From: Akkermansiaceae bacterium
Lineage (GTDB): Bacteria; Verrucomicrobiota; Verrucomicrobiia; Verrucomicrobiales; DEV007
NCBI GenBank assembly: GCA_024233085.1
Contig: JACKQC010000011.1
Span: forward strand, 1 to 64,000
DNA length: 64,000 nt
Reading direction: 5' to 3'
Numbering within the stretch: position 1 is the stretch's first letter; each line of letters opens with the position of its first letter. Positions 1 to 7,595 of this stretch are shown in pieces. Below the pieces are notes generated by a model. That model was not told the DNA's origin. It made no database searches and saw only the letters and a list, made by a program, of their open reading frames with translations. Made by a program: the position numbers and the translations under genes.

Positions 1-3000
1 CGCACCGCCCGCAGCAGCGCGTCGAAGGCCTCGTCGCGCCTCCCCATCTTCCACAGCAAATCCGCCAGGCACCCGTGGTTCGGCGCTTCCAGGGGAGACT
101 CGCGCACCGCCGACTCCAGCAGCGCCACGGCCCGGTCGTGCTCGCCCTCCTCCTCGAGCGCGTCGGCCATTTCGCGCAGGGCGCGCGGCCATTGCGGGTT
201 GAGGGTCAGGCACTGTTCGAGCGCCTCGATTTCCTTGTCCCGCTCTCCGCGGCGGTGATGCACCGTCGCCAGGTCGAGCCACGACCGCGGCATCGCGGGA
301 AAACGCCGCGTCTGCTCGGTGGCGGTGTCCAGCGCCGCGTCGAAACGCTCCATCGCCAGAAACTGATCCGTCAGCGCGCTCCACGTTTCCCAGAGATCGG
401 GCCGCGCTTCGTTGGCGCGCTTCAGCGAGTCGAGCAATTCCTCCGGCTCCAGCACCGCCCAGGCCACGCTCCGAAAAGTGTGCATGCCCTCGCCGAAGAG
501 CACCTGCTCGCGCAGTTGTGACTCGACAAACGCCAGCGCCTCGCGCCGGGCCGCGCCGTCCGCGCCGACACGCACCAGGCCGTTCATCGCGGCGCCGTTT
601 TCCACATCCAGCTCCAGCGCCCGGCGATAGGCCGCCGCCGCTTCGTCGGGCTCGTGGTTCCGCTCGTGAATCACCCCGCGCACGCTGTGCGACCAGGTGA
701 TCGAGGGCTGCAGGGCCGCCGCGCGGTCCGCCGCCTCTCCCGCTTCCCCGTGACGCTGCTGATCGGTCAGCTCCAGCGCCAGCTCCCGCCACGCCCAGGC
801 GTTCGATTCGTGCCGGTCCAGCAGCGCGCGCAGCGCCGGCTCCGCCCGGCCGGGTCCCTCGTCCCGCAGCCAGCCAATCAGCGTCTCGGCCAGCGGCACA
901 TGACACGGAAACGCCTCGCCGGCCTGACGGAGATGCTCGATCGCCGCCTCGTTCGACTCCCGGGTGCGGGCCAGCAGGTTCGCCACCGCACGATGCGCGT
1001 CCATCGCCAGCGGCGACCGCTCCAGGATCGCCCGCCAATGCTCCAGCGCCTCCTCGGGACGCGAACCGTAGTCCGCCAGCCGCGCCAACAGGCGCAGCCG
1101 CTGCTGCTCGCTCAGCCGGCCCGCCGCGCGATCGATCAGCTCGCGCGCCCGCGTTTCCTGTCGGATGCCGCCAAAGAAATTCGCCGCGTAGGACAGCAGT
1201 TCGCCGTCCGAAGGCGCGCGATCCACCGCCTCGGCGAGCAGGTCCGGCACCTCCGCGTCGCGGTCCAGCGCCCGCAGCGACGTGCAGAGCGTCATCGCCG
1301 GACCGCCCGACGCCGAGCCGAACCGCTCGTAGCGCCGCCGCAGCATTTCCAGGCCCTCCTCCGTCCGTCGCACCCAGCGGCAGGCGCGGAAAAAGGCGCC
1401 CGCGTAGTCCTCGTTCCGGTCGCTCAGGCAGGCCGCCAGCCGATAGAGCCGCGTCGCCCGCTCGAATTCCCTCGCCTCCCACAACACCCCGGCCAGCCCG
1501 TGATAAACCTCCGCGTCCAGACGCCGGAAATAAATCGACCGCCGGTAGTAGTAGCGCGCCTCCGGCAGCATCCGCGCGTCCTCCGACAGCAGGTCCGCGA
1601 TCTCCTTGTAATACAGCGTGAAGACCTTTTCGCCCCGCACCTTCTCCCGGAGAAAATCCAGCCGCTCCGCCCGCGGGAAGGACTCGAGTTTCCTCCGATA
1701 GTGGGCGTATTCCCAGCGCGCCGAATCCGGAAACCGCTCCAGCATCGCCGACACCGCCGCCAGGCCGGCGCGATTGTCCGCGTCGTAGTAAGAAAGCACC
1801 AGCCTCCCGTGGTCCACCAGACGATGACCCGGCGACTGCCGGTCCAACTCGTCGAGAAACCCCTCCGCTCCCGGCCGGTCGTGTTCCTCCAGCGCCCCGT
1901 TCAGGCGAAAGATCAGGTCGTGCTCCGCCGCCTCGGGCAGCGCGATCTTTTCCAGATCCTTGGCCCGCTCCGGCGGCACGAACACCATCGCGCGCGGTCC
2001 GCAGTGCGCGTAGTCCTCGAAGAACTCTTTCTCCAGCGACTCCCGATAATGCCGCGAACCCGGATCGCGGATGATGACCGTGGCCGCCCGCGAATCGTAG
2101 CCGATCACCGCCTGCAAATGCGCCGAGGTCGGCTCCACCGTCGCCAGAGCGAAGGGAAACCCCGCGTCGATCAGCGCCCGCGTCGTGTCCCAGTCCGCGC
2201 GAAATTCCCGCAACGTCCAGCCCTGCCGCTCCGCCCAGAGCCGCTCCTTGTAGTCCGGCGTGCCGTCATAACAAATCTCCTCCGCCACCTCCAGATGGTC
2301 CGCCGCCCGCCCGTGATAACCGCTCAGCGCCGTCAGCGTCGCCGGCGCGCAGGTCAGCTCGTTCTGCCGCACGAATCGAACGTCGAGCCGGACCCTTTTT
2401 CCCCGCGCGAACTCGCCCGACTTCACCCGCTCCGCGACCCGGTTGTAAAACAGGTGATCCGCCGTCTCCGCGTGCGGCAGCATCTCCTCCCCGCGTCCCA
2501 ACTGATAGAGAAACGAGGCCCGGTATCCCGCCAGCCACTCGCGCGTGTCCTTGTCCGCCCGCGGACTGCGCCGCTCGAACTCGTCCAGCGCCGCCAGCCC
2601 CTCCTCGTAGCGCTCCAGCTCGTCGTAGAAATTCGCCAGCACCCGCGCCGGCGCCGCGCTCCGGTTGTCGGTCAGCGCCCGGTCCAGCAGCGCCAGCGCC
2701 TCGTCGTCGCGGTTCCGCATCCACAGCAGGTCCCCCACCGTCCCGATCGTCGCCCAGTAGTTCGGCGTCCGGGCCAGGGCCGCCTCGGCGACCTCCAGCG
2801 CCTCCTCCGGCCTGTCCTCGCGCAGCAACAGTTGCGACCGCTGCACCTCGACCCAGGTGTCCTCCGGGCTCAGCCGCGCCGCCAGATCGACACTTTCGTG
2901 GGCCCGCTCGAAATCCCGAAATCCCGTCAACACCCCGCCACGAAAAGCCCACAGACCCGAGAAATCCGGGTCCTCCCGCGCCCGGTCGCCCGCCGCCTCG

Positions 3001-3356
3001 AGCTTTTCCTCCATTAGATCCAGAGCCCGCAGCGGTCCGAATCGCCGGTGTACCGAAAAGGCCCCGTAGAAAACCGCCACCGGATCGTCCGGATAAAGCC
3101 GCATGCTTCGCAGATGCAGCCGCGCCGAGCCCCGGTCGTCGCCGAGGATGCCCAGCATCCGGGCCGCCACCGTCAGATCGCGCCGTCCGGTTCGGCCCTC
3201 CAGGCAATCCTCCGCCTCGAACCACGCCCGCGCCTCATCGTGCCGACCCGCCACGATCCGCGTGTGAAACCACGCGTCGCGCTCCGGCGTGACCGCTTCC
3301 TCCGGGCCGTTTTCGGCGGAGGGCGCGTCGAGAGGTTCGCGATCGGACTCGGACAT
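1..3356 (-). CDS. TPR-repeat protein with internal C39-like peptidase domain (partial, C-terminus beyond the left edge)
   Basis: An open minus-strand frame starts with ATG at 3356 (MSESDREPLDAP...) and stays open to base 1, so at least 1118 residues are present and the C-terminus is missing. Most of the protein is alpha-helical TPR-like repeat (for example RPEEALEVAEAALARTPNYW, and a run of similar units to the edge). Around residues 330-430 there is a different fold that looks like a papain-like C39 peptidase domain: an RQNELTCAPATL motif with Cys336, then SAHLQAVIGYD supplying a His, and an RDPGS segment supplying an Asp. These fit the Cys/His/Asp order of C39-type domains. No signal peptide is evident, so the protein is probably cytoplasmic. 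Role unknown; processing or binding of a peptide partner is inference. The long plus-strand open frames over this region are antisense shadows. Confidence 0.8.
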   Translation of the reverse strand, partial: MSESDREPLDAPSAENGPEEAVTPERDAWFHTRIVAGRHDEARAWFEAEDCLEGRTGRRDLTVAARMLGILGDDRGSARLHLRSMRLYPDDPVAVFYGAFSVHRRFGPLRALDLMEEKLEAAGDRAREDPDFSGLWAFRGGVLTGFRDFERAHESVDLAARLSPEDTWVEVQRSQLLLREDRPEEALEVAEAALARTPNYWATIGTVGDLLWMRNRDDEALALLDRALTDNRSAAPARVLANFYDELERYEEGLAALDEFERRSPRADKDTREWLAGYRASFLYQLGRGEEMLPHAETADHLFYNRVAERVKSGEFARGKRVRLDVRFVRQNELTCAPATLTALSGYHGRAADHLEVAEEICYDGTPDYKERLWAERQGWTLREFRADWDTTRALIDAGFPFALATVEPTSAHLQAVIGYDSRAATVIIRDPGSRHYRESLEKEFFEDYAHCGPRAMVFVPPERAKDLEKIALPEAAEHDLIFRLNGALEEHDRPGAEGFLDELDRQSPGHRLVDHGRLVLSYYDADNRAGLAAVSAMLERFPDSARWEYAHYRRKLESFPRAERLDFLREKVRGEKVFTLYYKEIADLLSEDARMLPEARYYYRRSIYFRRLDAEVYHGLAGVLWEAREFERATRLYRLAACLSDRNEDYAGAFFRACRWVRRTEEGLEMLRRRYERFGSASGGPAMTLCTSLRALDRDAEVPDLLAEAVDRAPSDGELLSYAANFFGGIRQETRARELIDRAAGRLSEQQRLRLLARLADYGSRPEEALEHWRAILERSPLAMDAHRAVANLLARTRESNEAAIEHLRQAGEAFPCHVPLAETLIGWLRDEGPGRAEPALRALLDRHESNAWAWRELALELTDQQRHGEAGEAADRAAALQPSITWSHSVRGVIHERNHEPDEAAAAYRRALELDVENGAAMNGLVRVGADGAARREALAFVESQLREQVLFGEGMHTFRSVAWAVLEPEELLDSLKRANEARPDLWETWSALTDQFLAMERFDAALDTATEQTRRFPAMPRSWLDLATVHHRRGERDKEIEALEQCLTLNPQWPRALREMADALEEEGEHDRAVALLESAVRESPLEAPNHGCLADLLWKMGRRDEAFDALLRAV

Positions 3357-3436
3357 GGGGATTGGGAAACGGAGCCGGACTCACTAACCAAATCCGCCCG
3401 CCATTTCAACCCCAAAAATCGGGCGAAAACCGCCCC

Positions 3437-3477
3437 GACCGGACAGGGTTGATTCATTGACCTAACCCTGTCGGGTC
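3437..3477. repeat. 41-bp palindromic element, copy 1
   Basis: Arms GACCGGACAGGGTT (3437-3450) and AACCCTGTCGGGTC (3464-3477) flank a 13-nt loop. The element overlaps the last codons and the TAG stop of the minus-strand MFS gene, whose final residues (TRQG) are encoded by element sequence. Confidence 0.9.
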
Positions 3478-4754
3478 CCGGCCTCCGTTTCCTCGACCGT
3501 TTCGTCCCGGAAAAAGGCGGCGAAGACGAAGGCCGCGACCAGCGCGATCGCCCCGGCGACCGCCCAGAAGGTCCCGAAGCCCTCCAGCGTCAGTTTTCCG
3601 CCCTCGGTGCCGCAGTAAACCGCCAGGCGGCCGTTCAGCCAGCCCGACGCCAACGGTCCGAGCCCGAAAATGACCAGCGTGTAAAGCGTCTGCGCCGAAT
3701 GCTTCAGCGCCGCCGGAGCGATGCGGTCCACATAGACGAAGCTCGCCGCGAAAAAGAAGCCGAAACACAAGCCGTGAATCGCCTGCGCCGAGACAAACAC
3801 CCACAGCGGCAAGCCCGTGGCGGCGAAGATGAAATACCGCGCCGCGTAAGCCAGGGCGCCGAGACAGATGCACCACCGGTACCCGAACCGGGCGAGAAAC
3901 CATCCCAGCAGCGCCATGACGAGGATTTCGGAAAACTGCCCCACCGACAGCGCGGGCAGCAGGCTCGACTTCGGAAGTCCCTCCGCGAGGAAAAACGGGC
4001 TCATCTGAATGAAGTAGAAGGTGTGAATCATCGAGATGACCAGGCTGATCGCCAGCAACACCGCGAAGGACCGTTTTTTCAGCAATCCGAGCGCCTCGCC
4101 CAGAATGAAACGCTTCCCGGCCTCGGGCGCCGGCGGCGTCTTCGGCAGCAGAAACCAGCAGAAGACGGCGTAAACCATCGCGATGACCCCGGCCGCCGTC
4201 AGCGAATCGATCATGCGCGGCACCACGTCCGCCCGGTCCGCGCCCGAGTAAAACGGCGGCAGCCACCGGAACTTCAAATCGCGCATCAGCCAGGCCGCCG
4301 GAAAACCCCAGGCGACCGCGATCCAGCCGATCGTTCCCCAGAGCCGCGCGCGCGGAAACTCGACCTTCGGCCGGTCCAGGTGGCGCATGGCGAGCGAGTT
4401 CGTCAGGGAAACCGTCGGCGAGTAGAGAATCGCGAAAGCCGTCGCGAAACAGAGCCAGGCGAGGAAATCCGTCTGCCGGGCGGTGACGATCTTGAGAATC
4501 CCGGTGAAAAACAGCAGCACGGCGAGGCATTTCTCCGTGTGGAATTTCCGGTCGCACAACTGACCGACGAAGGGAGAAAGAATCGCCCCGACCGCCAGCG
4601 GGATCGCCACGATCTTGCCCTTTTCCCCCTCGGTGAAGCCCAGCCCGCCGCTCTCGCGCGAGATGGTCAGGAAAGCCGACGCCTGGAGCAGCCAGATGCC
4701 CTTCACGGCATACTCGAGGAACATCATCGCGTTCAGGCGTGTCTTCGTCGGCAT
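3462..4754 (-). CDS. MFS transporter, NupG-like (nucleoside:H+ symporter type)
   Basis: 430 residues, starting MPTKTRLNAMMFLEYAVKGI, with about twelve hydrophobic segments as expected for the major facilitator superfamily. Family resemblance to the nucleoside permease NupG group is seen in the FLEYAVKGIWLLQ start, an RLWGTIGWIAVAW segment and the FSEILVMALLGWFLARFGYR region. Members in PVC bacteria are common next to sugar-oxidoreductase genes, and the true substrate may be a nucleoside or a sugar derivative. It lies 54 bp downstream of the Gfo/Idh/MocA gene on the same strand, so co-transcription is likely. The stop codon and last residues lie inside a 41-bp palindromic repeat, which has probably replaced the original C-terminal tail. 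The catalytic domain is otherwise full length. Confidence 0.85.
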   Translation of the reverse strand: MPTKTRLNAMMFLEYAVKGIWLLQASAFLTISRESGGLGFTEGEKGKIVAIPLAVGAILSPFVGQLCDRKFHTEKCLAVLLFFTGILKIVTARQTDFLAWLCFATAFAILYSPTVSLTNSLAMRHLDRPKVEFPRARLWGTIGWIAVAWGFPAAWLMRDLKFRWLPPFYSGADRADVVPRMIDSLTAAGVIAMVYAVFCWFLLPKTPPAPEAGKRFILGEALGLLKKRSFAVLLAISLVISMIHTFYFIQMSPFFLAEGLPKSSLLPALSVGQFSEILVMALLGWFLARFGYRWCICLGALAYAARYFIFAATGLPLWVFVSAQAIHGLCFGFFFAASFVYVDRIAPAALKHSAQTLYTLVIFGLGPLASGWLNGRLAVYCGTEGGKLTLEGFGTFWAVAGAIALVAAFVFAAFFRDETVEETEAGTRQG

Positions 4755-4808
4755 CGATTCGGGGGGAAAAGGGGTGAGATTCTTGGAAAATCGAAATCGC
4801 TCGGCCGA

Positions 4809-6056
4809 TCACAGCAGCCCAAACCGCTCGTCGATCGGCCGCTGGTAGTCGCGCAGCGCGCCGCTGACGATCTCCTCAATCGAGACGCGCCGCCCGGCGT
4901 GCGAAGACTCGACCACCGCGTAGCTGCATGCCAGATCGAGCAGGCCCTCGCGTCCGGAGCACTCCGGCTGGCCGCCGCGGCGGATCGCCTCCAGCCAATC
5001 GAGCTGCGCCAGGGCGAAGTCGTCCGTCAGGCCGAGCGGAAAATGCCGCGCCTTCAATGCCGCCGGCGCCGCCTCGTCGTATAGCGCGGCGAGCGACCGC
5101 GGCGACTCGCCGTCGAGATGGATCGTGTCGCCGGTGACGCGGCCTTTCGCGCCGTAAAAAACCGGTCCCTCTCCGACGACGGTGTTCGTCCCGTGCCCGC
5201 CCCAGCTCCCGAAGAGCACGCCCGTGGCCCCGCGCTCGTTTTCGAAACTGGCGTAGAAGGTGTCGTCCGCGTCGCAGTCGGCCGGCTCGACGCGGCGGCC
5301 GTCGCGAAGCAGATAACGCTTCGGCTCGACCACGGAGGTCTGCGCGACGATCGTCCTCATTTCCGCCCCGCCGACGTGTCGCAGGATGTCGAAAAAATGC
5401 GGTCCCAGGTCCAGCGCCATGCCCCCGCCCTCGGCGAGGACGTGCCGCCACGGCGTCTCGGCGACGATCAGGTCCGGCGCCCACCAGGTGCCGACGTTTC
5501 CGAGCAGCGCCATCTGCATCGGGCCCGCCGGCCCGCCCTCGCCGAGCGCCCAGGCATAACGCCTGACATCGCCGCGAAAACGCGCGTTTTCGAACACGCC
5601 GAAAGTCACCCCCGCCCTTCCCGCCGCCTCGCACATCCGACGCGCGCCCTCCATGCTGACCGCGAGCGGTTTCTGGCTCATCACGTGTTTGCCGTGCGCG
5701 AACGCGAGACAGGCGATCGTGTGGTGCAGGCGGTGGATGGTGAAATCGTTGACGGCGTCGACCGGTCCCTCGGCGATCATCTCTTCGTAGTCGGTGTAAA
5801 CCGCCACCTCGACCTCCGGCTGCCAGTCGCTCAGGTATTCGTCCCCGACCGCGAGCGGATCGCCCGGGATTTTCGAAACCGCCGGACGCTGCGGCGGTCC
5901 CTCGCCGCGTTTCACGTAGCCGAGCGCGTCCTCCGCCTTGCGCGCGCACAGGGCGGTGATCTGAAAATCGTCCACGCCCGCCTCGCGGAGCCGCCGATAC
6001 CCCCGAAGATGTGCCGCCAAAATGCGGCCGCAGCCGACGATGCCGATCCGAATCAT
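4809..6056 (-). CDS. Gfo/Idh/MocA family oxidoreductase
   Basis: 415 residues. The N-terminus MIRIGIVGCGRILAAHLRGY carries the GxGxx(A/H) dinucleotide-binding turn of a Rossmann domain. A later MSQKPLAVS segment corresponds to the (E/Q)KP motif that contributes the conserved Lys in this family. The C-terminal half has the alpha/beta domain expected to bind substrate (GGGMALDLGPHFFDILRHV contains the conserved D...H pair). The family oxidises or reduces sugars, inositols and related polyols with NAD(P). The gene precedes the NupG-like transporter by 54 bp, which suggests an uptake-plus-oxidation pair. Substrate cannot be told from sequence. Start chosen at ATG 6056 because the nucleotide-binding motif begins immediately after it. 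Confidence 0.9.
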   Translation of the reverse strand: MIRIGIVGCGRILAAHLRGYRRLREAGVDDFQITALCARKAEDALGYVKRGEGPPQRPAVSKIPGDPLAVGDEYLSDWQPEVEVAVYTDYEEMIAEGPVDAVNDFTIHRLHHTIACLAFAHGKHVMSQKPLAVSMEGARRMCEAAGRAGVTFGVFENARFRGDVRRYAWALGEGGPAGPMQMALLGNVGTWWAPDLIVAETPWRHVLAEGGGMALDLGPHFFDILRHVGGAEMRTIVAQTSVVEPKRYLLRDGRRVEPADCDADDTFYASFENERGATGVLFGSWGGHGTNTVVGEGPVFYGAKGRVTGDTIHLDGESPRSLAALYDEAAPAALKARHFPLGLTDDFALAQLDWLEAIRRGGQPECSGREGLLDLACSYAVVESSHAGRRVSIEEIVSGALRDYQRPIDERFGLL

Positions 6057-6184
6057 GGCCGCAGCCTAGCGGCCCCCTCCGGAGGGGAAAAGCGGAAAGT
6101 CGGAGAAGCGCGGACGGCGGATCGTGTGAATTTGTGACCCGATTCCAAAAAAAAACTCGACCAATTCCAAAGCTGCCCCAAGAT

Positions 6185-7060
6185 ATGAGCATGCGAACAC
6201 CTTTTCTCACCACCGCGCACGGAATGCTGTTCGCCGGCGATTGCCTCGATTTGATGGCGACCATGCGGTCCGATTCGTTTGACTGCGTCTTCGCCGATCC
6301 TCCCTTCAATATTGGAAAGGATTACAAAAACGGCTACAACGACCGCCAGTCGAAGGAGGACTACTTCAGTTGGTGTTTCTCATGGATTCACGAGTGCGGA
6401 AGAATACTCAAGCCGGGCGGGGCTTTTTTTCTGTATGCGATTCCGGAAATCGCGGTGCGTTTTGCGGCGGAAATGCATCAAACCCTGCTCTTCCGCCACT
6501 GGATCGCCCTGTCGATGAAGGGGACTTTTCCCCGGGGAAAGAAGCTCTATCCCGCGCACTACGCGCTCCTTTATTACACCAAAGGCGAACCGAAGACCTT
6601 CAACCGACTGCGATTGCCGATACCGACCTGTCGGCATTGCGGCAAAGATCTCAAGGACTACGGCGGACACCGCGACAAGTTGAACCCGGCCGGCATCAAT
6701 TTGACCGATTTCTGGGATGACACCTCGCCAAATCGGCACCGGAAATTCAAAGTGCGACCCGGCGTCAACGAATTGAAACTGATGATTCCCGAAAGAGCGA
6801 TTTCAATTTCCACCGAGCCCGGTGATCTCGTTTTCGACCCGTTCGGGGGCGGCGGATCGACCTATCAGGCGGCGGAGAATCTCCACCGGAACTGGGTGGG
6901 TGCGGAGCTTTTTGACTGCCAGCATATCGCCCGCCGGCTCGAGGAAAATTTTCCCATCTCCTGCGCCCAGGAACCGCCAACATCCGTGTTCGAATGTTTC
7001 ACCTGCAATGAAGATCACTCAAATCCTCTACTACGGCGGCTCGAGAGAAAAAGTGTGTAG
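6185..7060 (+). CDS. Site-specific DNA methyltransferase (beta-class, N6-adenine or N4-cytosine)
   Basis: 291 residues from ATG 6185 (MSMRTPFLTTAHGMLF). The catalytic motif DPPF is at residues 38-41 and comes before the AdoMet-binding motif FDPFGGGGST (216-226). This order (motif IV then motif I) is that of beta-class amino-methyltransferases. A CRHCGKDL...H segment around residues 145-160 could bind zinc. A longer open frame from 6011 exists but its extra 58 residues are Arg/Ser-rich readthrough of the intergenic region, so I reject it. The 3' end overlaps the downstream endonuclease gene by 53 bp. Wobble positions are less G/C-rich than in the neighbours, consistent with horizontal acquisition. 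The modified base cannot be decided from the motifs alone, although DPPF is more usual for adenine enzymes. Confidence 0.88.
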   Translation: MSMRTPFLTTAHGMLFAGDCLDLMATMRSDSFDCVFADPPFNIGKDYKNGYNDRQSKEDYFSWCFSWIHECGRILKPGGAFFLYAIPEIAVRFAAEMHQTLLFRHWIALSMKGTFPRGKKLYPAHYALLYYTKGEPKTFNRLRLPIPTCRHCGKDLKDYGGHRDKLNPAGINLTDFWDDTSPNRHRKFKVRPGVNELKLMIPERAISISTEPGDLVFDPFGGGGSTYQAAENLHRNWVGAELFDCQHIARRLEENFPISCAQEPPTSVFECFTCNEDHSNPLLRRLERKSV

Positions 7061-7589
7061 GCTCGGGCTTTCGACTCTCTTTCTTGAGGTCACCGACATC
7101 CTGCTCGCCACGGAGATCCTTGTTCTTCCCAAGAAACAGGCAAACGGGGCCGGCGTGCTTCGAGAGGCCATCGACAGTTCCTTCGAAAGAAACAACGAAT
7201 CGATACCGTCCGCCGACGACCGTTGGAAAAAGAGCGCCTCCGGCGACATCGACTGGGTTCGGCGGCTCAAGTTCAATTGTTCCGTTGTCGCCAACATCGG
7301 CGTCGAAATCCAAGTCTCCGGAAGAAGCGATCTCCTGGCCAAAGATATCATCCACATTCGAAATGCGCTCCAATCGAGCCGGATCGATGTCGGAGTCATT
7401 GTGGTTCCTTCCGACGCTTTCGAATATTTCCTCACTGACCGAGTCGCAAACCTGACCTACGCCCGTCGCTACGTCGAAGTCGAACTCAAGGAGGCTCAAG
7501 AGTATCCCATTATCGTGATCGCCATCGAGCATGACGGCGAATCCAGCGAACCGCTACCCAAGAAGCGGACCAATCTCGGCAAGAATTAG
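7008..7589 (+). CDS. Probable type II restriction endonuclease, BglII/BstYI-like
   Basis: 193 residues from ATG 7008 (MKITQILYYGG). The central segment DIDWVRRL...NIGVEIQVSGRS (residues 80-107) resembles the PD-(D/E)XK core of the BglII/BamHI group, in which the usual ExK is ExQ; here E100 and Q102 form that pair, with D80 or D82 as candidate first acidic ligand. The following RIDVGVIVVPSDAFEYFLTDR stretch fits the next strand of the fold. The gene overlaps the methyltransferase by 53 bp in another frame, the arrangement of a coupled restriction-modification system. If the family call is right, the target should resemble AGATCT or RGATCY, but this is inference. The spacing between the acidic residue and ExQ is longer than in BglII, so the ligand assignment is tentative. 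Confidence 0.65.
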   Translation: MKITQILYYGGSREKVCRLGLSTLFLEVTDILLATEILVLPKKQANGAGVLREAIDSSFERNNESIPSADDRWKKSASGDIDWVRRLKFNCSVVANIGVEIQVSGRSDLLAKDIIHIRNALQSSRIDVGVIVVPSDAFEYFLTDRVANLTYARRYVEVELKEAQEYPIIVIAIEHDGESSEPLPKKRTNLGKN

Positions 7590-7595
7590 CGGAAA

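Noticed and set aside
654..3017. Long plus-strand open frame (787 codons), Arg/Pro-rich
   Set aside because: Antisense shadow of the TPR gene: no domain, extreme Arg/Gln/Pro content and an excellent coding frame on the minus strand.
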